Positions 1 through 5,723 of a DNA stretch of 12,556 nt are shown here, piece by piece; position 1 is the stretch's first letter; each line of letters starts with the position of its first letter. Made by a program: the position numbers and the translations under genes. This DNA comes from Treponema sp. UBA3870 (GTDB taxonomy: Bacteria; Spirochaetota; Spirochaetia; Treponematales; Treponemataceae), in NCBI GenBank assembly GCA_002392275.1, contig DGGQ01000106.1, positions 1 through 12,556 on the forward strand. Direction: 5' to 3'. Below the pieces are notes generated by a model. It saw only the letters and a program-made list of their open reading frames with translations. It was not told the origin of the DNA and did no database searches.

Positions 1-1336
1 TTTTCATAAGGTCGTCCATACTGTAGTCGCGTACATCAGTGCCATTGAGTGTCACTTTGCCTGAGTCCACATCCCAGAATCTTGCGAGCAGATGGCAGAA
101 CGTTGTTTTTCCGCCGCCGCTTGGTCCGACGATTGCTGTGGTCGTGCGTTCGGGAATTGAGAGCGAAATATTGTCGATTATTTTGCGTGGATTTTTTGAA
201 CCAGTGTCGTAAGAAAAATCAACGGAATGGGCTTCAATGAAATGGTCCGGGGTTTTAGGGGCATTGCCCCTAGGCGTAGGGGTAGCGGAAGACTGCGAAG
301 CAGGCTGGAGTGAGGGGGAGACTTCCCCCTCCATATTTTTCTTTCCTTCGATATCCATTGTCGGGAGATTTAAAATTGCGCTCGCCTTTGTCACTCCAAG
401 ATCAATCGTGCGGAGAAGTGCAGAATAATTTCCGCCGGCCTCAAGTGCGTTGAAAAGCATGAACGAACAGACAAGCATCGTGCTGCAATCCGCAAGCGTC
501 ATCGTGTTGTTGAGATAAAAGAAAATCGATGCAATCATCATTGCAACGCCCGTCAACTTTGCGACAAGGGACTGAATGTTGGAAACAGGGATGCAGCGCA
601 TTTCCATTTTTATGAGCGTCTTTTTTCTGCGGTCGATTACTTCGTTCAATTCACGGTTGCGTTTTCCGACAAGATTGTAAGCCTTGACTTCCGCGATTCC
701 CTGAATGTATTCCAGAACCTTTCCGATTTCGGCTGCATCGACACGGATTTTATCTGCCGAAACATTTTTGACTGCAAGACGCATGAAAAGATTCACGAAC
801 TCAAAAAGACCAAAGCCCGCAAGAGCAACAAGCGCAATTCTCCAGTCGAAGAAAAAAAGCATGACCACGATTAGAGCCGTGTCGAGAAGTCCCTGGAAAA
901 CCATCATAACGGCGCGTGTCGCAATGTCACCGACAGCTTCCATTGTGTTTGTCGTTACCGAAATGATTTCGCCGAGACTGTTTTTATTGAAGTAGCCCAT
1001 CGGAAGATAGCGGAGATGTTCTGCAATTTCTATTCTTTTTTTTGCGCATGTTCTGTAGCCACCTTCGCACTGCCACATTGCCGTGACTTTTCTTGTGATG
1101 ATTCCGCCGACAATGCTCACGCACATTATTGCAAATGAAATCCAGATTGTCTTTGTTTCAAAAGGAAGTTTGTAGATGGCAGTTCCGATTACGCCGCGCA
1201 ACATGACTGCAACCGCAGCAATTCTCAATGCCATGAAAAGCGAGTTGAAGATTCCGACAATTATGGAACCTGTAAATTTTTTCCGGTTTTCTTCATCACA
1301 GAATTTAAAAAATTTGATTAAGGTTTCAAACATCAT
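1..1336 (-). CDS. ABC half-transporter (permease-ATPase fusion), B type, 3' end cut by window edge
   Basis: Exporter-fold ABC protein with an N-terminal membrane domain (about residues 1-320) and an ATP-binding domain. Only the first 445 codons are here; families of this kind run to about 580. Walker A (GPSGGGKTT) is at about residues 402-410 and the frame leaves the window just before the Q-loop, so signature and Walker B are unseen. The start is an ATGATG doublet overlapping the TGA of the upstream gene (ATGA), with AAGGA about 10 bases before it, so the two genes are translationally coupled and probably encode a heterodimer. Motifs such as MGYF and YNL.GK match the gene ending at 3976 better than its own upstream partner, which defines the B type. 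Residues about 336-363, in the linker before the ATPase domain, come from an 85-bp palindromic repeat. The substrate cannot be read from the sequence. Confidence 0.9.
   Translation of the reverse strand, partial: MMFETLIKFFKFCDEENRKKFTGSIIVGIFNSLFMALRIAAVAVMLRGVIGTAIYKLPFETKTIWISFAIMCVSIVGGIITRKVTAMWQCEGGYRTCAKKRIEIAEHLRYLPMGYFNKNSLGEIISVTTNTMEAVGDIATRAVMMVFQGLLDTALIVVMLFFFDWRIALVALAGFGLFEFVNLFMRLAVKNVSADKIRVDAAEIGKVLEYIQGIAEVKAYNLVGKRNRELNEVIDRRKKTLIKMEMRCIPVSNIQSLVAKLTGVAMMIASIFFYLNNTMTLADCSTMLVCSFMLFNALEAGGNYSALLRTIDLGVTKASAILNLPTMDIEGKKNMEGEVSPSLQPASQSSATPTPRGNAPKTPDHFIEAHSVDFSYDTGSKNPRKIIDNISLSIPERTTTAIVGPSGGGKTTFCHLLARFWDVDSGKVTLNGTDVRDYSMDDLMK
246..330 (-). repeat. In-frame palindromic repeat, family 1, copy A
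   Basis: This 85-bp segment matches 6424-6508 at 75 positions without gaps. G+C is 54 of 85, richer than the surrounding gene. It holds three hairpins: TAGGGGC-ATT-GCCCCTA (256-272), CTGC-GAA-GCAG in the middle, and GGGGGA-GACT-TCCCCC near the end. On the minus strand it is translated as about 28 residues rich in Ser, Pro, Gln and Thr, including LQPA, QSSAT and PKTPD. The insertion lies in the linker between membrane domain and ATPase domain, before the strand that leads to the A-loop (VDFSYD). That it is a mobile or formerly mobile unit is inference from the second copy. Confidence 0.85.
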
Positions 1337-3180
1337 TCACCATCCTTGCTCGAAATGTGAGCTTCCCACATGTTTTTGTACAGACCGTTTTGCGAAAGCA
1401 ATTCTTCGTGGGTTCCTTCGCTGTCGATTGCGCCGTCCTTGATTACATAGATTTTGTCAGCGTCGCTTACGGTTGAAAGTCTGTGCGCGATTACGACCAG
1501 GGTTTTTCCTTTGACAAGCTGCGCGACTGATTTTTGGATTATCGCTTCGTTTTCAGGATCCGTGTAGGCTGTGGCTTCGTCAAGGATTACAATTGGTGCG
1601 TCCTTCATCATTGCACGGGCGATTGCGATTCTCTGCCGTTCGCCTCCGCTTAAATGTGCTCCGCTTCCACCGACGACAGTTTCAAATCCATTTTCAAGGG
1701 ACATTATGAAATCGTAGCAGCCGGATTTTTTTGCGACTTCTTCCACTTCTGCATCGCTTGCGTTCTGGCGGCCAAGACGGATGTTTTCGCGCACGCTCAT
1801 GTCGAACAAAAAGTTGTCCTGGCTTACATAAGCTACGCGGCTGTTGTATTCTTGGAGCGACAAATCCTTGATGTTCACGCCGCCAATTTCTATGCTGCCT
1901 GAATCAACGTCCCAGAGGGATGCGATAAGTCTTGCGATGGTTGATTTTCCGCTTCCGCTCGGTCCGACAAATGCAGTGTAGGAACCCTGCGGCAATGTCA
2001 TGTTAATGCCATGCAAAATTTCATTGTCACGCGGATTTGATTTTGCTAACGCAAAATCCTTTTTATTTTTGTTTGAAAAATCGTTAGATTTTTCGAATCC
2101 GTGTGATTCATTATTTTTTCGATATGAGAAATGCACATCTTTAAGCACAATTGAATTATCAATCGGTTTCTTCGCATCAACGGCAGGACGCTCCAGTTCA
2201 GGTAGATTCATAATCGAACCGACTTCTCCAAAAATCGCTCCGGCTTTCGCAATGTCGTCGTGGTAGGTGAACGCAATCAAAAACGGCTGGACGGCACTTA
2301 ATGCAAGAATTATAACGGAAATGAACATTGAAGCGTCGATTGCACCATTCAAGAACATGAATCCACCGATCGGGAGAAGAGAAAAAATGAGTGACGGAGT
2401 GACAACCGTTGCAACAGCGTGCGGCCAGATACAGTCGCGCATCCATTCAACATAGCAGTCCGAACCTTCTTTTGCCGCAACAACGAAGCGCTCATAGCTG
2501 GACTTGGATTTTCCGAACGCTTTGATTACTTCGATTCCATTTATATATTCAACGGCCGTGTCGTTAAGTGCTTTTGTTTTATCAAGCGCATACTTGAAAC
2601 GTGCAGGTCCGTCCTTGAACATAAAACACATGGCGATAAATCCAACCGGAAGAACGGCAAGACATGCAAGTGCAAGCCTCCAGTCAAGCACAAACAGATA
2701 AACGACAAGTGCAACCGAAAGAAGAATGTTCGACGTGTATTCGGGAATAATGTGCGCGAGCGTCGTTTCCATGCTGTCGATCCGCTCAATTATAATGCTT
2801 TTGAGGGAACCGGACGGCATATCCAAAACAGTGCCGAGCGGAACGCGGGTAAGTTTGTCACACATTTTTTTTCTGATGTTGCCGAGCAGATTGAAAGTCG
2901 CAATGTGGCTCATGCTCGTGGAGATTGCGTGGAACAAAACGTTTCCAAGCCAGAACAGAGCCGTGATTCCGCACTCAATCAAAAACAGTTTCCAGTCGCG
3001 CACACCGTTCATAAGCTGCCGGACAATCCGCGCAATCATAAAATACGGTGCAATGCAGCACGCAACACTTAAAAGGGCAAAAAACACGCTTACAATGTAC
3101 TGTCCTTTTTTCTCGCCCGCGAAATAGAAAATCCACCCAAGGAGTCCCCGTTTCGCTTTTTTTACATTTTTATTTGACAT
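1333..3180 (-). CDS. ABC half-transporter (permease-ATPase fusion), A type
   Basis: A 615-residue exporter-fold ABC protein. About 330 residues of membrane domain (five to six hydrophobic segments) precede an ATPase domain with A-loop FSYRK, Walker A GPSGSGKST (about 404-412), Q-loop VSQDNF, signature LSGGERQR (about 509), Walker B PIVILDEAT (about 527-535) and the H-loop IAHRLST, all canonical. ATG at 3180 is preceded by AAGAGG. It resembles the gene starting at 7535 (shared LAHIIPE/LAHAIPE, FSYRK and LHGIN motifs), so the A-B pair appears duplicated. Between FSYRK and ILHGIN it has about 30 extra residues rich in Asn, Lys and Ser, coded by a hairpin element at 2026-2107. Its promoter region is crowded with palindromes. 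Automatic annotation would say multidrug exporter. The zinc neighbourhood and likeness to YbtP/YbtQ-type metallophore importers allow a metal role, which remains inference. Confidence 0.93.
   Translation of the reverse strand: MSNKNVKKAKRGLLGWIFYFAGEKKGQYIVSVFFALLSVACCIAPYFMIARIVRQLMNGVRDWKLFLIECGITALFWLGNVLFHAISTSMSHIATFNLLGNIRKKMCDKLTRVPLGTVLDMPSGSLKSIIIERIDSMETTLAHIIPEYTSNILLSVALVVYLFVLDWRLALACLAVLPVGFIAMCFMFKDGPARFKYALDKTKALNDTAVEYINGIEVIKAFGKSKSSYERFVVAAKEGSDCYVEWMRDCIWPHAVATVVTPSLIFSLLPIGGFMFLNGAIDASMFISVIILALSAVQPFLIAFTYHDDIAKAGAIFGEVGSIMNLPELERPAVDAKKPIDNSIVLKDVHFSYRKNNESHGFEKSNDFSNKNKKDFALAKSNPRDNEILHGINMTLPQGSYTAFVGPSGSGKSTIARLIASLWDVDSGSIEIGGVNIKDLSLQEYNSRVAYVSQDNFLFDMSVRENIRLGRQNASDAEVEEVAKKSGCYDFIMSLENGFETVVGGSGAHLSGGERQRIAIARAMMKDAPIVILDEATAYTDPENEAIIQKSVAQLVKGKTLVVIAHRLSTVSDADKIYVIKDGAIDSEGTHEELLSQNGLYKNMWEAHISSKDGE
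2026..2107 (-). repeat. In-frame palindromic element, family 2 (three-way-junction shape)
   Basis: An outer stem pairs 2026-2037 with 2096-2107 (12 pairs, two of them G-T wobbles). It encloses two perfect 8-bp hairpins: GATTTTGC-TAAC-GCAAAATC (2039-2058) and GAAAAATC-GTTA-GATTTTTC (2075-2094). The two 4-base loops are reverse complements of each other, so loop-loop pairing is possible. The whole is translated in frame inside the ABC gene, adding about 27 residues after FSYRK that neither the 3976-5721 paralogue nor a normal A-loop region has. No second copy is present in this window, so calling it a repeat family is inference from structure. Confidence 0.7.
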
Positions 3181-3194
3181 ATAAACCTCTTGTG

Positions 3195-3210
3195 GTTAGC
3201 AGGAACTAAC
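3195..3210. promoter_or_regulatory. Probable TetR operator, site 1 of the 3180 gene
   Basis: A perfect GTTAG-N6-CTAAC inverted repeat lies between the predicted promoter and the ribosome binding site. The same motif in the same position precedes the gene starting at 7535; on the minus strand both read GTTAGTT-N3-GCTAAC. A TetR-family gene lies between the two operons. Assignment to that regulator is inference. Confidence 0.65.
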
Positions 3211-3221
3211 TCAAAAGACAG

Positions 3222-3248
3222 TTTATATAACAGTGTTATATTAGTCAA
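3222..3248 (-). promoter_or_regulatory. Predicted promoter of the 3180 transporter operon
   Basis: On the minus strand, -35 TTGACT (3243-3248) and -10 TATAAA (3222-3227) are separated by 15 bases, which is shorter than ideal. The start of transcription would fall near 3215, putting operator site 1 at about +5 to +20, the same place as in the duplicated operon. The -35 box lies inside operator site 2. Confidence 0.45.
3225..3241. promoter_or_regulatory. Perfect 17-bp palindrome in promoter
   Basis: ATATAACA-G-TGTTATAT has 8-base arms and one central base and sits between and over the -35 and -10 boxes of the predicted promoter. It is unlike the GTTAG-N6-CTAAC sites and has no counterpart before the 7535 gene, so it may bind a second regulator. 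Function is inferred from symmetry and place only. Confidence 0.5.
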
Positions 3249-3255
3249 GACTAAC
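3240..3255. promoter_or_regulatory. Probable TetR operator, site 2 of the 3180 gene
   Basis: TTAG-TCAAGA-CTAAC matches GTTAG-N6-CTAAC at nine of ten arm positions and overlaps the predicted -35 box. It begins 45 bases from site 1. The inner part TTAGTC-AA-GACTAA is a perfect inverted repeat. Confidence 0.5.
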
Positions 3256-3277
3256 TCACTGAGTTTTCAAGGATTTT

Positions 3278-3901
3278 TTAATCATCAAAATGCATGAGAC
3301 TGTTCCAGCCGCCGCGATAAAAACGGAACATCTGGGAAAGCCCCCTCTTCGCTTCGTTTTTTGGAATATCGAGCAAAATCAATGTGAAAAATGATGAAAA
3401 TGTTCCGGTAATCACAATCTGCTCGATAAGCGGGTCGATTCGCTCCACTGATTTTCCCAGAGATTCAAGAAGATTGTAAAAGTCGTCGGTGGAATCAATA
3501 TCTTTTTGTGAAAGCGTCTGAATAAAATTTTCGTATTTTGTTCCGTCAGCAGATTTTAAAATAAGACGGAACGGCATTTTGTGTTCCCAGACATATTCAA
3601 ACATTCTCTGAAATCCGAGCGAAGAATAATCATCCATGGAACTAATCTGCTGTTCAAGCGGCATTTTTTCAAACTCAACAAGAATGCTGTCATAGATTCC
3701 GAGAATGTATTCCGCATGTTTCTTTACAAGAGCGTCAAAAAGTTCTTCCTTGCTTTTAAAATATCCGTAAAAAGCACCTGTTGTAACGCCGGCAGATTTT
3801 ACGATTTCACGCAAAGATGCACCACGGAAACCTTTATCAAGAAATTCCATTTCTGCAACGGAAAGAATTTTCTGCAATGTGCCGTTTGATTTTTCTTCCA
3901 T
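3278..3901 (-). CDS. TetR-family transcriptional repressor
   Basis: 207 residues, the usual TetR length. The N-terminal helix-turn-helix is clear: helix 1 from about residue 8, then FLDKGFRGASLREI and a recognition region ending in GVTTGAFYGYFKSKEEL (about 39-54). The rest is a helical ligand-binding and dimer domain that names no ligand. I chose ATG at 3901. A longer reading from TTG at 3910 would begin inside the -10 box of a good promoter, and neither start has a ribosome binding site. The gene lies between two ABC transporter pairs. GTTAG-N6-CTAAC palindromes before both pairs are the obvious target, but none is seen in front of tetR itself, so autoregulation is not supported. The inducer may be the transported substrate. 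Confidence 0.9.
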   Translation of the reverse strand: MEEKSNGTLQKILSVAEMEFLDKGFRGASLREIVKSAGVTTGAFYGYFKSKEELFDALVKKHAEYILGIYDSILVEFEKMPLEQQISSMDDYSSLGFQRMFEYVWEHKMPFRLILKSADGTKYENFIQTLSQKDIDSTDDFYNLLESLGKSVERIDPLIEQIVITGTFSSFFTLILLDIPKNEAKRGLSQMFRFYRGGWNSLMHFDD

Positions 3902-3909
3902 ACGTAACA

Positions 3910-3938
3910 AAAATAGAGATTGTGGATAAGATTGTCAA
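3910..3938 (-). promoter_or_regulatory. tetR promoter
   Basis: On the minus strand, a perfect -35 TTGACA (3933-3938), a 17-base spacer and -10 TATTTT (3910-3915) are present. Transcription should start near 3903, two bases before the ATG at 3901. This predicts a nearly leaderless mRNA and agrees with the absence of a ribosome binding site. The spacer contains TTATCCACA (3921-3929), which equals a consensus DnaA box. Confidence 0.6.
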
Positions 3939-3975
3939 TAATGTAAAACTGCGAAAAAAGGAAAGCCTCGTTTTT

Positions 3976-5721
3976 TCACAGCCCCTGTTTTTCTACCATG
4001 TTTTTGTACAATCCGCCTTGTTTCATAAGTTCATCGTGTTTTCCCTGTTCTGCAATCGAGCCATTTTTTATAAGCAAAATATTGTCGGCATTTCGGATTG
4101 TATTCAGACGGTGGGCAATCACGATAAGCGTTTTTCCATGGCACAGTTCGGAGATGGCTTCCTGAATAAAATGTTCGTTGTCGGCATCAACACTTGCGGT
4201 GGCTTCGTCCAGAATTACAATCGGGGCATCTTTCAGCATACAACGCGCAATGGAAATCCGCTGCTGTTCTCCTCCGCTCAAACTTGCGCCGCCCTCACCA
4301 ATCACCGTGTCTAATCCATTTGGAAGCTGCATGATAAAATCGTAGCATCTTGCTTTTTTTGCAACTTCAATTACTTCTTCACGGGTTGCATCCGTTTTTC
4401 CCATTGCTATGTTGTTGAAGATTGTGTCCTGAAAAAGATAGACTCGCTGGAACACCATGCTGATGTTGTCCATAAGATTTGCGACAGGAACATTGCGTAT
4501 ATCTTTTCCGCGGATTTTTATGCTTCCGTCTTTTACGTCCCAAAACCGTGCAAGAAGATTTGCAATAGTTGATTTTCCTCCGCCACTTGGTCCGACAAGT
4601 GCAATCATCTGTCCGCGATGAACATCAAACGAAATGTCATGCAGTGCAGATTTTTCACCGTAAGAAAAGCTGACATTCTGATATGAGATTTCAGGTTCTG
4701 AATCAGTTTCTCCAGCCTTAGGCAAAGTTTCCGTTCCGTCGTTACTGATTTCCGCTTCATCAAAAACACTTTCAATTCGGTCAAGACATGCATCCGTCAC
4801 CGTGAGACGCGCAGCATTTCCATAATATGCTTTCATTCCCGCAAAAGTGTCGAACAGAAACAAAATCATCCCCATCATAAACTCAATGCCTATGTTTCCG
4901 TTTGCGCACAAAAGATAGGAAACAAACAAAACAGCCGCCGTACCGATTCCGTAAGCAATCATATAGCTTGCCCACCATGGTGAATACGCCATTTCAAAAC
5001 CGATTGCCTTGTCGCAGCTTTCTTCAAACGCCCTGTTCACTTCTTTTGATTTTTTTCCAAGCAGATTGTAGGTCTTGATAATTCCGATTCCTTCCGCAAA
5101 TTCCAAAACCGCACCCGTAAGTTTTTGACTGGCCTCCTGCTTTGCAACTGAATGTGAAATTGAAATCCTCGTCATAAGATTTCCAAAAAGCATAATCAGC
5201 AAAAGTCCCGCAACGCTTACAAGACCTAGCCGCCAATCAAGATAAAACATAAAACAAATCATAAGGCCCTGGGAAATGATAAATCCGACCAAATCTTCCA
5301 GAACCATCATGCAGTTTTCTTCTATAAAATTCATGTCGGTCGCAAGGACGCTGCTCACTTTTCCAATGTTTCCATCAGAAAAATATCCCATGGAAAGTTT
5401 TCGGAAATGGTCTCCAAGCTGCATCCTTTTGTCCGCAAAAACTTTGAATCCGGCAGCCGACTGCAATCTGTCCGAAATATTCTGCAAGACCGCCTGAAAA
5501 ATCACGCACGCCAAAAGCACAAGACCTGAAATGAGGCACATTTTTTTTGTGATTGTTCCAGCCATAAAAGCAGAGACAATCAAAAAACAGACCATGAGAG
5601 GAGCCTTCATAAAAAGTCCTTTGAAGAATCCTGGAATGTATGCGGCACGAATCTGGGTCTTGTAATTTCCACATGAGTTTACAAGCCTGTGCATCATTTT
5701 TATCATTGATTTATTTTTCAT
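3976..5721 (-). CDS. ABC half-transporter (permease-ATPase fusion), B type
   Basis: 581 residues. The membrane domain (about 1-310) contains MGYF and YNLLGK, shared with the 1-1336 gene. The ATPase domain has A-loop FSYGEK, Walker A GPSGGGKST (about 375-383), Q-loop MVFQRVYLF, signature LSGGEQQR (about 479-486), Walker B PIVILDEAT (about 497-505) and H-loop IAHRLNT, all canonical. ATG at 5721 follows the upstream TAA by two bases and has GGAGGA 10 bases before it. A TTG at 5739 is in frame but overlaps that ribosome binding site, so I reject it. Tight coupling to the 7535 gene makes the two a likely heterodimer with two complete ATP sites. This is the only paralogue of the four with no extra sequence near the A-loop (FSYGEKSALHDISF), and it is the reference for spotting the insertions in the others. 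Confidence 0.93.
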   Translation of the reverse strand: MKNKSMIKMMHRLVNSCGNYKTQIRAAYIPGFFKGLFMKAPLMVCFLIVSAFMAGTITKKMCLISGLVLLACVIFQAVLQNISDRLQSAAGFKVFADKRMQLGDHFRKLSMGYFSDGNIGKVSSVLATDMNFIEENCMMVLEDLVGFIISQGLMICFMFYLDWRLGLVSVAGLLLIMLFGNLMTRISISHSVAKQEASQKLTGAVLEFAEGIGIIKTYNLLGKKSKEVNRAFEESCDKAIGFEMAYSPWWASYMIAYGIGTAAVLFVSYLLCANGNIGIEFMMGMILFLFDTFAGMKAYYGNAARLTVTDACLDRIESVFDEAEISNDGTETLPKAGETDSEPEISYQNVSFSYGEKSALHDISFDVHRGQMIALVGPSGGGKSTIANLLARFWDVKDGSIKIRGKDIRNVPVANLMDNISMVFQRVYLFQDTIFNNIAMGKTDATREEVIEVAKKARCYDFIMQLPNGLDTVIGEGGASLSGGEQQRISIARCMLKDAPIVILDEATASVDADNEHFIQEAISELCHGKTLIVIAHRLNTIRNADNILLIKNGSIAEQGKHDELMKQGGLYKNMVEKQGL

Positions 5722-5723
5722 TT

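Noticed and set aside
2419..3072. A 217-codon open frame on the plus strand
   Set aside because: It lies wholly antisense to the 1333-3180 transporter gene, which has every expected motif; the plus frame gives no recognisable protein.
3921..3929. DnaA box as a sign of a replication origin
   Set aside because: Only one box was seen, with no cluster, no AT-rich unwinding region and no dnaA or dnaN nearby.
3939..3975. Terminator after the 3976-5721 gene
   Set aside because: AGG-CTTT-CCT followed by a T-run is only a 3-4 bp stem; too weak to call.
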